Assembly (NCBI GenBank): GCA_025526995.1
Contig: JAHLKG010000020.1
Coordinates: 124,001-188,000 of the forward strand
DNA: 64,000 nucleotides
Direction: 5' to 3'
Source: Powellomyces hirtus
Taxonomy: Eukaryota; Chytridiomycota; Chytridiomycetes; Spizellomycetales; Powellomycetaceae
Position 1 is the first letter of the stretch. Every line of letters begins with the position of its first letter. Of this stretch, positions 41,665 to 52,290 are shown piece after piece. The translations under genes and the position numbers were made by a program. The notes under the pieces are model-generated. The model saw only the letters and a program-made list of their open reading frames with translations, was not told the origin of the DNA and ran no database searches.

Positions 41665-42164
41665 TGTTGAGACGTCTTGACATCTACAAACAGGAACTCA
41701 GCATACCAGATAGGTTGCTAGGTTGTTGTCAAGACTTGCAGAGGGTCTGAAGGTGCTTCCCAAGGTAGGGAAGGTCGCCTATAGTGTTTGGCAGAGTGTA
41801 CTAGACAAGTAGAGTGTGTTGGACTGTTATTATATTGGTTGGGGATGCCCAGAGGGCGTCCTTTAATAACAATTTGGATCATAGTACATGTGTAGTGACA
41901 ATCTAACTGTGCCCTAGCTTGGCCAAGACGGCCCTGGCCTGGCCTAGTATTGTTCCCAATCACAGGGTGTCTTTTTGCCTTTTCTTGGCGCTTCTATCAG
42001 CGCTCCAGACGTGTTCTAGGCCTTCCCAGGCCCTCTCCAGCTATTCTGGATCGTTCTAGACCATTCTGGACCATTCCAGACCATTCTAGACACAAGTGGA
42101 TGTCCTCCCACATGTCCCGTGTGCTCTAAGTCCTCCCAGAGGCGCCCACAGGTAGATTCCAACA
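41665..42164 (-). repeat. D LTR, left outer
   Basis: 500 bp; element-strand TGTTGGAATC...GTCTCAACA. Serves as 3' LTR of D1. Includes five 10-bp phased GAA units. Confidence 0.95.
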
Positions 42165-42171
42165 CTCCCAC

Positions 42172-45100
42172 TCACGAAACATGTTTTGTGATCCCACAGG
42201 CGTCCCTCAGTTTCAAGAACTGATCCCTAGCCAGTGGTTTTGTCAAGATGTCTGCAACCATGTCCTGAGTCGAGAGATACTCTAATGCAATCTCCAAGCG
42301 TCCTAGTGCTTCTCTGATAAAGTGGTACCTCACTTCAATGTGTTTGGTGCTGGCATGCAATGTCGGGTTCTTAGCAAGAGCGATGGCACCCTGGTTGTCC
42401 TCAAAGAGCATTGTGGGTCCATCCTGCTTGAATCCAAGCTCCCCTGCAAGCAGACGAAGCCAAACAGCTTCCTTGGTGCACTGGGCTAGTGCCATGTACT
42501 CTGCTTCCGTGCTTGAAAGAGCTACAGTGGTCTGCCGCTTGGATTGCCAGGTGATAGGCCCGTTGAACATGAAGATGAATCCAGTGGTTGATCTCCTTGT
42601 GTCCAAACATCCAGCATAGTCGGAATCCGAGTATCCAACCAGCTTCCTAGGCTCAGAGACATTCTCTTTGCCTCCCAGAAGGATTCCAAGTTCGCTTGTG
42701 CCCTTCAGGTATCTGATGATCCGCTTGGCAGCACTCCAATGCTCCTTTCCAGGCTTTGCAAGGTACTTGGACACAATTCCAACTGCAGCAGCAATGTCAG
42801 GGCGTGTTCCTAGCATGGCATAGATCAAACTGCCCACTGCATTCCTGTATGGCACAGAGCTCATCTCCAGCTCCTCCGTCTCATTCTGAGGTGCCATGTT
42901 GTTTCTGAGGTGCAGTCCATGTTCCATAGGCGTGGCATGAACCTTGGCATCTCCCATGTTGAATTTCGAAACGACCTCTTCAACATACTTCTTCTGAGAC
43001 AACCAGATGGAGCGGGTGCTTCTGCTCCGTCTGATGTGAATCCCAAGGAAGTAATTCAGCTCTCCAAGGTCTGTCATCTCAAAAGCTCGCCTCAGCTCCT
43101 TCTTGACATCCCCCAGCTGTTCCTTGCTTGATGAGGCCACAATGAGGTCGTCCACATAGATCAGAATGTACTCTGTTGTCCCATTCTGACTCCTGTAGTA
43201 CATGCAAGGCTCTGCAGTCGACTGCACAAAGCCCATAGACTTCAGTTTGTGGTCTATCTTGTGGTTGAAGCGCCTTGCTGATTGCTTGAGGCCGTAGAGG
43301 GGTCTCCCAAGCTTGCAGACCCGTCCTGGATGCTTGGAATCCTCAAAGCCCTCCGGTTGGCGCATGTAGATCACATAGTCCAGATCCCCTTGCAAGAATG
43401 CTGTCTTCACGTCCATCTGATGTGCCTCCAAGTCATCTGTGGCAATGATGGAGAACAGCAGTCTCATGGGACCAAACTTGGCAACAGGAGCAAACGTCTC
43501 CTGATAGTCCAATCCCTCTCTCTGAGAGAATCCCTTGGCAACAAGTCTTGCCTTGTATCTGTCAAGCTCTCCTGTGTCCTTCAGCTTTCGTTTGAAGACC
43601 CACTTGCATCCAATAGCTTTTCTGCCCGTTGGCAGATCCACAAGTTGCCATGTCCCATTCTTGGCAAGAGCATCCATCTCTTCCTGAGCAGCCTGACGCC
43701 ATTGTGAAGCATCTGGCATGGTCTGGCTCTCCTTGTAGCTTGTGGGCTCGTTTGAGACAAAGGAGACAGCATAGGCAACTGCAGCAACGTTTGCAGCATT
43801 GCTTGAAGCCTTCCACCACTCTCCTGGCAGCTTCCTGAGTCTTTTGGGGGTTGGAGAAGGCTCTGCAGCACTCTCATAGTCAGAGTACGGCTCAGGGGTC
43901 CGTTCCCTCACATTCTCCTCTCCCTCTGACATGTCTGTGTCCTCAGAGTCGTTACTGACATCCTGCAGCTCGTCACTGACATCCTGCAGCTTCATTTCGG
44001 GCCCAATTCCCACTTCCAGGCTCTCAGCAGGCACTTGGGGCGTCTGAGCAGACTGGAGGGATGGAATGAAGCTCTTCTCATCGAATTTGACACTTCTGGA
44101 GAACAGGATCTTCTTAGTCTGTATGTCCATAAGCCGGTATTCCTTGCTGTGGGAGCTATACCCCAGCATGATGCACTTGACAGCAGCATCATCCAGCTTC
44201 TGGCGCTTGTTGGGTTGAATGTAGGCATAGGCAATGCATCCAAACGTCCTCAAATGTCCCAGAGATGGTGGGATACCATGGAACATCTCATAAGGCGTCT
44301 TGGGGCATGCAACAGTGGGAGATCTGTTCCTCAGATAGACTGCTGTCATGATTGCTTCTCCCCAGAAACGCTTGTCCAAGCCTGACTGCTTCAACAAACA
44401 TCTCCCCATCTCCACAAGGGTACGGTTGGCTCGTTCAGCAACACCATTTTGCTGTGGAGTATTTACTGAACTCCTCTGATGCTGTGTGCCCTTCTCCTTG
44501 AAGTGGTCCCTTAGCAAGTTGCTCATGTACTCGCCTCCTGGGTCGGATCTGACAGCTTTGATCTGCTTTCCATGTAGGGGGACAAGTGCTGCTTCCAGCT
44601 CCTGATAGTGCCTAGCAACTTCTCCCTTGGTCTTCATAAGGCAAACATGGAAATATCTTGTCTTGTCATCAATGAATGTGACAAAATAGCGATATCCAGT
44701 GATCGTGGGTGGTTCAACTGGTCCCCAGACATCTGTGTGGATCAATCCCAGCTTCTCTGATGCTCTGGAGGCCTGTGCCTTGGGGAATGGCGCTCTGCTT
44801 GCTTTGCTGAGTGCACAAGTGTCACAAATGCTCAAGCTCCCACTGGTTTGAACGCCCTTGGCAAGCTTGGTGAGCCTTCCAATGTCTGCAACGTTCAAAT
44901 GGCCGAGTCTCTGATGCCATAGGGACAAGTCCTGACTTGTTGTGTCCCTTCCAACATTGTGGGCAATCCCAGCATTTGCCTGCCCATGTGTTGTCTCGAA
45001 TGTGTAGACAAATTGGTTCTCTTTGGCAAGGAAAGCCGTCCCATCCTTTGCAATGATCCGAGCAGCCTGTGGTCCCACTTCAAAACAAGCTCCAGCTTTG

Positions 45101-46203
45101 GCAAGGCGAGCCAGTGATAGGAGGTTCTTGGTCATCTTGGGGACGTGCCAGCAGTTCTGGATTTGCAGGGGCACTGTCTTGCCCTCTGTGTTGATCACCC
45201 ATGTGTGAAGCGTTCCATGCCCCACAGCTTCCAATGTGTGATTGTCTGCCATCTCAATGGCGACAGGAGACATCTTCTCATAGTCCTCAAACAGCTCTCT
45301 GCGGCCAGTCATGTGCTGAGAGGCTCCTGAGTCCAAAATCCAAGTGTTGGATGTCAGGGATGGCATCTGAGTTCCAATGGTGGTGAAAGCAAAGCCTCCA
45401 GGCGTCTGTTGAGTCGAGTTGGCCTGGTTTAGGCCCTTCTTCTCGTCTGCTGCCCTCTTGTGGCATTCCTTCTTGATGTGGCCCTTCTTGTTGCAGTAGT
45501 GACAGACTGCCTCCTTCTTCCAATCTGGCTTTCCCCCAGCCTTGTTGGTCTTCTGAGCATTCCCTTTGGTGTCAGCTTGTGTGAAGAAGGCTTTTGCTGC
45601 CTTTCCAGAGTTCTTCTTTCCATCTGCACGCCTCATTTCCTCCTGCAACAGCCTGGATGTCACAAAAGCCAAGTCCAGCTTCTCACTGGTCGACTCCAGA
45701 GTCATCACAAGGGTGTCAAAGGCTTCTGGAAGGGAAGAGAGCAAGGAGAACACATGGTCCTCCTCAGAAACGGGAGCTCCGATGGCTGCAAGTTCCTGGG
45801 TCATCCTCTTGATCTTGTTGATGTGGATGGTCATGGAATCAGTTGGGTCCATTGTCACAGTGAGGAACCGACGTCTCAGGAAGTGTCTGTTGGCAACCCC
45901 CTTCTTCTCATGCACCTCCCTCAGCTTTTCCCATGCTTCAAGGGCAGATTCGGCCTCATGAACATGCATCAATTGCTCATCATTCAAAGACATGATCAGC
46001 AGAGCCAGAGCTCTCTCATCTCGACGTATCCAGTTGTCTGATGCTGTGTTGGTGGCCTTGGCAGTTCCAGAGCCGTCCTTGATGTCAATGGCATCCCAAA
46101 GTCCCTTCTCAATCAACAGCATCTTCATTTTCAACTTCCAAAGGTGAAAGTTTTCCCCAGTGAACCTCTCAATGGACACTCGGATGTCAGAGTCGCCAGC
46201 CAT
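42172..46203 (-). CDS. Intact Gag-Pol polyprotein of D1
   Basis: 1343 residues from the ATG at 46203 (MAGDSDIRVSIERFTGENF); the frame is open 21 bp further upstream from a TTG. UBN2-type gag (about 30-200, ALALLIMSLND, AWEKLREVHEKK), knuckle CHYCNKKGHIKKEC near 245, protease LDSGASQHM near 295. GAG-pre-integrase (LWHQRLGHLNV, CDTCALSKAS), integrase core (VRSDPGGEYM, QQNGVAERANRTL), acidic linker in place of a chromodomain, RT with YVDD (about 880-1120), RNase H (SSTEAEYMAL, VADILTKPLA). All catalytic motifs present and no stop, so this is the best candidate for an active element here. Confidence 0.95.
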   Translation of the reverse strand: MAGDSDIRVSIERFTGENFHLWKLKMKMLLIEKGLWDAIDIKDGSGTAKATNTASDNWIRRDERALALLIMSLNDEQLMHVHEAESALEAWEKLREVHEKKGVANRHFLRRRFLTVTMDPTDSMTIHINKIKRMTQELAAIGAPVSEEDHVFSLLSSLPEAFDTLVMTLESTSEKLDLAFVTSRLLQEEMRRADGKKNSGKAAKAFFTQADTKGNAQKTNKAGGKPDWKKEAVCHYCNKKGHIKKECHKRAADEKKGLNQANSTQQTPGGFAFTTIGTQMPSLTSNTWILDSGASQHMTGRRELFEDYEKMSPVAIEMADNHTLEAVGHGTLHTWVINTEGKTVPLQIQNCWHVPKMTKNLLSLARLAKAGACFEVGPQAARIIAKDGTAFLAKENQFVYTFETTHGQANAGIAHNVGRDTTSQDLSLWHQRLGHLNVADIGRLTKLAKGVQTSGSLSICDTCALSKASRAPFPKAQASRASEKLGLIHTDVWGPVEPPTITGYRYFVTFIDDKTRYFHVCLMKTKGEVARHYQELEAALVPLHGKQIKAVRSDPGGEYMSNLLRDHFKEKGTQHQRSSVNTPQQNGVAERANRTLVEMGRCLLKQSGLDKRFWGEAIMTAVYLRNRSPTVACPKTPYEMFHGIPPSLGHLRTFGCIAYAYIQPNKRQKLDDAAVKCIMLGYSSHSKEYRLMDIQTKKILFSRSVKFDEKSFIPSLQSAQTPQVPAESLEVGIGPEMKLQDVSDELQDVSNDSEDTDMSEGEENVRERTPEPYSDYESAAEPSPTPKRLRKLPGEWWKASSNAANVAAVAYAVSFVSNEPTSYKESQTMPDASQWRQAAQEEMDALAKNGTWQLVDLPTGRKAIGCKWVFKRKLKDTGELDRYKARLVAKGFSQREGLDYQETFAPVAKFGPMRLLFSIIATDDLEAHQMDVKTAFLQGDLDYVIYMRQPEGFEDSKHPGRVCKLGRPLYGLKQSARRFNHKIDHKLKSMGFVQSTAEPCMYYRSQNGTTEYILIYVDDLIVASSSKEQLGDVKKELRRAFEMTDLGELNYFLGIHIRRSRSTRSIWLSQKKYVEEVVSKFNMGDAKVHATPMEHGLHLRNNMAPQNETEELEMSSVPYRNAVGSLIYAMLGTRPDIAAAVGIVSKYLAKPGKEHWSAAKRIIRYLKGTSELGILLGGKENVSEPRKLVGYSDSDYAGCLDTRRSTTGFIFMFNGPITWQSKRQTTVALSSTEAEYMALAQCTKEAVWLRLLAGELGFKQDGPTMLFEDNQGAIALAKNPTLHASTKHIEVRYHFIREALGRLEIALEYLSTQDMVADILTKPLARDQFLKLRDACGITKHVS

Positions 46204-46467
46204 CTTGTGCAAAGAGTGTGGCAAAATGGGATAGTCCCGGTGTTCAACCGCAAGTGGTCAGAACCTGCTCCAGAAAATCCACTCCAGTCCAGTCCAGTCC
46301 AGACAATAGCTCGTTGGATGGTCAGACGCAGGTGTCCTATGCCTGCTATCTAGGCTTCTCGAGTGCTCAAACAGTTCTCCAAGTCCTCAGCAGTACCAGT
46401 GATAGGCACAGTGACGTGTTTCCCAGATAGGGATAGAGGTGGAGTCAGTAATGTTCAGACAGCTGTG

Positions 46468-46482
46468 TCAGGGCTCATAACC
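46468..46482 (-). other. Primer-binding site of D1
   Basis: Minus-strand GGTTATGAGCCCTGA after the LTR. The ~265-bp leader to the ATG contains a TCCAG tandem near 46284-46303. Confidence 0.85.
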
Positions 46483-46962
46483 TGTTGAGACGTCTTGACA
46501 TCTACAAACAGGAACTCAGCATACCAGATAGGTTGCTAGGTTGTTGTCAAGACTTGCAGAGGGTCTGAAGGTGCTTCCCAAGGTAGGGAAGGTCGCCTAT
46601 AGTGTTTGGCAGAGTGTACTAGACAAGTAGAGTGTGTTGGACTGTTATTATATTGGTTGGGGATGCCCAGAGGGCGTCCTTTAATAACAATTTGGATCAT
46701 AGTACATGTGTAGTGACAATCTAACTGTGCCCTAGCTTGGCCAAGACAGCCCTGGCCTGGCCTAGTATTGTTCCCAATCACAGGGTGTCTTTTTGCCTTT
46801 TCTTGGCGCTTCTATCAGCGCTCCAGACGTGTTCTAGGCCTTCCCAGGCCCTCTCCAGCTATTCTGGATCGTTCTAGACCATTCTGGACACAAGTGGATG
46901 TCCTCCCACATGTCCCGTGTGCTCTAAGTCCTCCCAGAGGCGCCCACAGGTAGATTCCAACA
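46483..46962 (-). repeat. D LTR, 5' LTR of D1 (20 bp shorter)
   Basis: 480 bp. Lacks exactly two of the 10-bp GAA units found in the other D LTRs. Followed by AAGAC, the duplication of the inner insertion. Confidence 0.95.
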
Positions 46963-49455
46963 AAGACAAGATATTTCCATGTTTGCCTTATGAAGACCAA
47001 GGGAGAAGTTGCTAGGCACTATCAGGAGCTGGAAGCAGCACTTGTCCCCCTACATGGAAAGCAGATCAAAGCTGTCAGATCCGACCCAGGAGGCGAGTAC
47101 ATGAGCAACTTGCTAAGGGACCACTTCAAGGAGAAGGGCACACAGCATCAGAGGAGTTCAGTAAATACTCCACAGCAAAATGGTGTTGCTGAACGAGCCA
47201 ACCGTACCCTTGTGGAGATGGGGAGATGTTTGTTGAAGCAGTCAGGCTTGGACAAGCGTTTCTGGGGAGAAGCAATCATGACAGCAGTCTATCTGAGGAA
47301 CAGATCTCCCACTGTTGCATGCCCCAAGACGCCTTATGAGATGTTCCATGGTATCCCACCATCTCTGGGACATTTGAGGACGTTTGGATGCATTGCCTAT
47401 GCCTACATTCAACCTCACAAGCGCCAGAAGCTGGATGATGCTGCTGTCAAGTGCATCATGCTGGGGTATAGCTCCCACAGCAAGGAATACCGGCTTATGG
47501 ACATACAGACTAAGAAGATCCTGTTCTCCAGAAGTGTCAAATTCGATGAGAAGAGCTTCATTCCATCCCTCCAGTCTGCTCAGACGCCCCAAGTGCCTGC
47601 TGAGAGCCTGGAAGTGGGAATTGGGCCCGAAATGAAGCTGCAGGATGTCAGTGACGAGCTGCAGGATGTCAGTAACGACTCTGAGGACACAGACATGTCA
47701 GAGGGAGAGGAGAATGTGAGGGAACGGACCCCTGAGCCGTACTCTGACTATGAGAGTGCTGCAGAGCCTTCTCCAACCCCCAAAAGACTCAGGAAGCTGC
47801 CAGGAGAGTGGTGGAAGGCTTCAAGCAATGCTGCAAACGTTGCTGCAGTTGCCTATGCTGTCTCCTTTGTCTCAAACGAGCCCACAAGCTACAAGGAGAG
47901 CCAGACCATGCCAGATGCTTCACAATGGCGTCAGGCTGCTCAGGAAGAGATGGATGCTCTTGCCAAGAATGGGACATGGCAACTTGTGGATCTGCCAACG
48001 GGCAGAAAAGCTATTGGATGCAAGTGGGTCTTCAAACGAAAGCTGAAGGACACAGGAGAGCTTGACAGATACAAGGCAAGACTTGTTGCCAAGGGATTCT
48101 CTCAGAGAGAGGGATTGGACTATCAGGAGACGTTTGCTCCTGTTGCCAAGTTTGGTCCCATGAGACTGCTGTTCTCCATCATTGCCACAGATGACTTGGA
48201 GGCACATCAGATGGACGTGAAGACAGCATTCTTGCAAGGGGATCTGGACTATGTGATCTACATGCGCCAACCGGAGGGCTTTGAGGATTCCAAGCATCCA
48301 GGACGGGTCTGCAAGCTTGGGAGACCCCTCTACGGCCTCAAGCAATCAGCAAGGCGCTTCAACCACAAGATAGACCACAAACTGAAGTCTATGGGCTTTG
48401 TGCAGTCGACTGCAGAGCCTTGCATGTACTACAGGAGTCAGAATGGGACAACAGAGTACATTCTGATCTATGTGGACGACCTCATTGTGGCCTCATCAAG
48501 CAAGGAACAGCTGGGGGATGTCAAGAAGGAGCTGAGGCGAGCTTTTGAGATGACAGACCTTGGAGAGCTGAATTACTTCCTTGGGATTCACATCAGACGG
48601 AGCAGAAGCACCCGCTCCATCTGGTTGTCTCAGAAGAAGTATGTTGAAGAGGTCGTTTCGAAATTCAACATGGGAGATGCCAAGGTTCATGCCACGCCTA
48701 TGGAACATGGACTGCACCTCAGAAACAACATGGCACCTCAGAATGAGACGGAGGAGCTGGAGATGAGCTCTGTGCCATACAGGAATGCAGTGGGCAGTTT
48801 GATCTATGCCATGCTAGGAACACGCCCTGACATTGCTGCTGCAGTTGGAATTGTGTCCAAGTACCTTGCAAAGCCTGGAAAGGAGCACTGGAGTGCTGCC
48901 AAGCGGATCATCAGATACCTGAAGGGCACAAGCGAACTTGGAATCCTTCTGGGAGGCAAAGAGAATGTCTCTGAGCCTAGGAAGCTGGTTGGATACTCGG
49001 ATTCCGACTATGCTGGATGTTTGGACACAAGGAGATCAACCACTGGATTCATCTTCATGTTCAACGGGCCTATCACCTGGCAATCCAAGCGGCAGACCAC
49101 TGTAGCTCTTTCAAGCACGGAAGCAGAGTACATGGCACTAGCCCAGTGCACCAAGGAAGCTGTTTGGCTTCGTCTGCTTGCAGGGGAGCTTGGATTCAAG
49201 CAGGATGGACCCACAATGCTCTTTGAGGACAACCAGGGTGCCATCGCTCTTGCTAAGAACCCGACATTGCATGCCAGCACCAAACACATTGAAGTGAGGT
49301 ACCACTTTATCAGAGAAGCACTAGGACGCTTGGAGATTGCATTAGAGTATCTCTCGACTCAGGACATGGTTGCAGACATCTTGACAAAACCACTGGCTAG
49401 GGATCAGTTCTTGAAACTGAGGGACGCCTGTGGGATCACAAAACATGTTTCGTGA
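46963..49455 (+). pseudogene. D2, integrase to RNase H half of the split D element
   Basis: Starts within integrase (KTRYFHVCLMKTKGE) and reads without interruption to the D pol stop. Nearly identical to D1 (one replacement seen, QPHKRQ for QPNKRQ). Lacks gag, protease and the integrase N-terminus, which are in D3 on the other strand. Confidence 0.93.
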
Positions 49456-49462
49456 GTGGGAG

Positions 49463-49962
49463 TGTTGGAATCGACCTGTGGGCGCCTCTGGGAGGACTTA
49501 GAGCACACGGGACATGTGGGAGGACATCCACTTGTGTCTAGAATGGTCTGGAATGGTCCAGAATGGTCTAGAACGATCCAGAATAGCTGGAGAGGGCCTG
49601 GGAAGGCCTAGAACACGTCTGGAGCGCTGATAGAAGCGCCAAGAAAAGGCAAAAAGACACCCTGTGATTGGGAACAATACTAGGCCAGGCCAGGGCCGTC
49701 TTGGCCAAGCTAGGGCACAGTTAGATTGTCACTACACATGTACTATGATCCAAATTGTTATTAAAGGACGCCCTCTGGGCATCCCCAACCAATATAATAA
49801 CAGTCCAACACACTCTACTTGTCTAGTACACTCTGCCAAACACTATAGGCGACCTTCCCTACCTTGGGAAGCACCTTCAGACCCTCTGCAAGTCTTGACA
49901 ACAACCTAGCAACCTATCTGGTATGCTGAGTTCCTGTTTGTAGATGTCAAGACGTCTCAACA
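49463..49962 (+). repeat. D LTR, plus orientation
   Basis: 500 bp, preceded by GTGAGTGGGAG. Phased GAA units at 49541, 49551, 49561, 49571 and 49581. Followed by GTCTT, the complement of AAGAC. Confidence 0.95.
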
Positions 49963-51506
49963 GTCTTGTCATCAATGAATGTGACAAAATAGCGATATCC
50001 AGTGATCGTGGGTGGTTCAACTGGTCCCCAGACATCTGTGTGGATCAATCCCAGCTTCTCTGATGCTCTGGAGGCCTGTGCCTTGGGGAATGGCGCTCTG
50101 CTTGCTTTGCTGAGTGCACAAGTGTCACAAATGCTCAAGCTCCCACTGGTTTGAACGCCCTTGGCAAGCTTGGTGAGCCTTCCAATGTCTGCAACGTTCA
50201 AATGGCCGAGTCTCTGATGCCATAGGGACAAGTCCTGACTTGTTGTGTCCCTTCCAACATTGTGGGCAATCCCAGCATTTGCCTGCCCATGTGTTGTCTC
50301 GAATGTGTAGACAAATTGGTTCTCTTTGGCAAGGAAAGCCGTCCCATCCTTTGCAATGATCCGAGCAGCCTGTGGTCCCACTTCAAAACAAGCTCCAGCT
50401 TTGGCAAGGCGAGCCAGTGATAGGAGGTTCTTGGTCATCTTGGGGACGTGCCAGCAGTTCTGGATTTGCAGGGGCACTGTCTTGCCCTCTGTGTTGATCA
50501 CCCATGTGTGAAGCGTTCCATGCCCCACAGCTTCCAATGTGTGATTGTCTGCCATCTCAATGGCGACAGGAGACATCTTCTCATAGTCCTCAAACAGCTC
50601 TCTGCGGCCAGTCATGTGCTGAGAGGCTCCTGAGTCCAAAATCCAAGTGTTGGATGTCAGGGATGGCATCTGAGTTCCAATGGTGGTGAAAGCAAAGCCT
50701 CCAGGCGTCTGTTGAGTCGAGTTGGCCTGGTTTAGGCCCTTCTTCTCGTCTGCTGCCCTCTTGTGGCATTCCTTCTTGATGTGGCCCTTCTTGTTGCAGT
50801 AGTGACAGACTGCCTCCTTCTTCCAATCTGGCTTTCCCCCAGCCTTGTTGGTCTTCTGAGCATTCCCTTTGGTGTCAGCTTGTGTGAAGAAGGCTTTTGC
50901 TGCCTTTCCAGAGTTCTTCTTTCCATCTGCACGCCTCATTTCCTCCTGCAACAGCCTGGATGTCACAAAAGCCAAGTCCAGCTTCTCACTGGTCGACTCC
51001 AGAGTCATCACAAGGGTGTCAAAGGCTTCTGGAAGGGAAGAGAGCAAGGAGAACACATGGTCCTCCTCAGAAACGGGAGCTCCGATGGCTGCAAGTTCCT
51101 GGGTCATCCTCTTGATCTTGTTGATGTGGATGGTCATGGAATCAGTTGGGTCCATTGTCACAGTGAGGAACCGACGTCTCAGGAAGTGTCTGTTGGCAAC
51201 CCCCTTCTTCTCATGCACCTCCCTCAGCTTTTCCCATGCTTCAAGGGCAGATTCGGCCTCATGAACATGCATCAATTGCTCATCATTCAAAGACATGATC
51301 AGCAGAGCCAGAGCTCTCTCATCTCGACGTATCCAGTTGTCTGATGCTGTGTTGGTGGCCTTGGCAGTTCCAGAGCCGTCCTTGATGTCAATGGCATCCC
51401 AAAGTCCCTTCTCAATCAACAGCATCTTCATTTTCAACTTCCAAAGGTGAAAGTTTTCCCCAGTGAACCTCTCAATGGACACTCGGATGTCAGAGTCGCC
51501 AGCCAT
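49963..51506 (-). pseudogene. D3, gag to integrase half of the split D element
   Basis: From ATG 51506: gag, knuckle, protease, GAG-pre-integrase and the start of integrase (FVTFIDDKT), then cut by the D LTR. Matches the first ~510 residues of D1. Confidence 0.93.
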
Positions 51507-51770
51507 CTTGTGCAAAGAGTGTGGCAAAATGGGATAGTCCCGGTGTTCAACCGCAAGTGGTCAGAACCTGCTCCAGAAAATCCACTCCAGTCCAGTCCAG
51601 TCCAGACAATAGCTCGTTGGATGGTCAGACGCAGGTGTCCTATGCCTGCTATCTAGGCTTCTCGAGTGCTCAAACAGTTCTCCAAGTCCTCAGCAGTACC
51701 AGTGATAGGCACAGTGACGTGTTTCCCAGATAGGGATAGAGGTGGAGTCAGTAATGTTCAGACAGCTGTG

Positions 51771-51785
51771 TCAGGGCTCATAACC
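51771..51785 (-). other. Primer-binding site of D3
   Basis: Same as D1: minus-strand GGTTATGAGCCCTGA adjoining the LTR. Confidence 0.85.
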
Positions 51786-52285
51786 TGTTGAGACGTCTTG
51801 ACATCTACAAACAGGAACTCAGCATACCAGATAGGTTGCTAGGTTGTTGTCAAGACTTGCAGAGGGTCTGAAGGTGCTTCCCAAGGTAGGGAAGGTCGCC
51901 TATAGTGTTTGGCAGAGTGTACTAGACAAGTAGAGTGTGTTGGACTGTTATTATATTGGTTGGGGATGCCCAGAGGGCGTCCTTTAATAACAATTTGGAT
52001 CATAGTACATGTGTAGTGACAATCTAACTGTGCCCTAGCTTGGCCAAGACGGCCCTGGCCTGGCCTAGTATTGTTCCCAATCACAGGGTGTCTTTTTGCC
52101 TTTTCTTGGCGCTTCTATCAGCGCTCCAGACGTGTTCTAGGCCTTCCCAGGCCCTCTCCAGCTATTCTGGATCGTTCTAGACCATTCTGGACCATTCCAG
52201 ACCATTCTAGACACAAGTGGATGTCCTCCCACATGTCCCGTGTGCTCTAAGTCCTCCCAGAGGCGCCCACAGGTAGATTCCAACA
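51786..52285 (-). repeat. D LTR, right outer
   Basis: 500 bp, 5' LTR of D3. Followed by the TTTTG target duplication. Confidence 0.95.
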
Positions 52286-52290
52286 TTTTG

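Larger units (their letters stand above)
41665..52285. mobile_element. Nested D elements (copia) with an internal inversion
   Basis: Outer duplication TTTTG (41660-41664, 52286-52290). Four D LTRs at 41665-42164, 46483-46962, 49463-49962 and 51786-52285. One complete coding copy (D1, minus) and one coding copy split in integrase into D2 (plus) and D3 (minus). A second duplication AAGAC flanks the split: 46963-46967, and as GTCTT at 49963-49967. Best read as one D inserted into another, then an inversion between oppositely oriented LTRs. Confidence 0.92.

Noticed and set aside
45460..46041. 193-residue ORF opposite the D1 gag (repeated at 50763-51344)
   Set aside because: Exact complement of conserved gag coding sequence, with no domain and no independent start context. 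Its presence in two near-identical copies carries no evolutionary information.
46204..46224. Upstream TTG as start of the D polyprotein
   Set aside because: A eukaryotic element would use the ATG at 46203, which begins the conserved gag N-terminus. The TTG stretch only extends the open frame.
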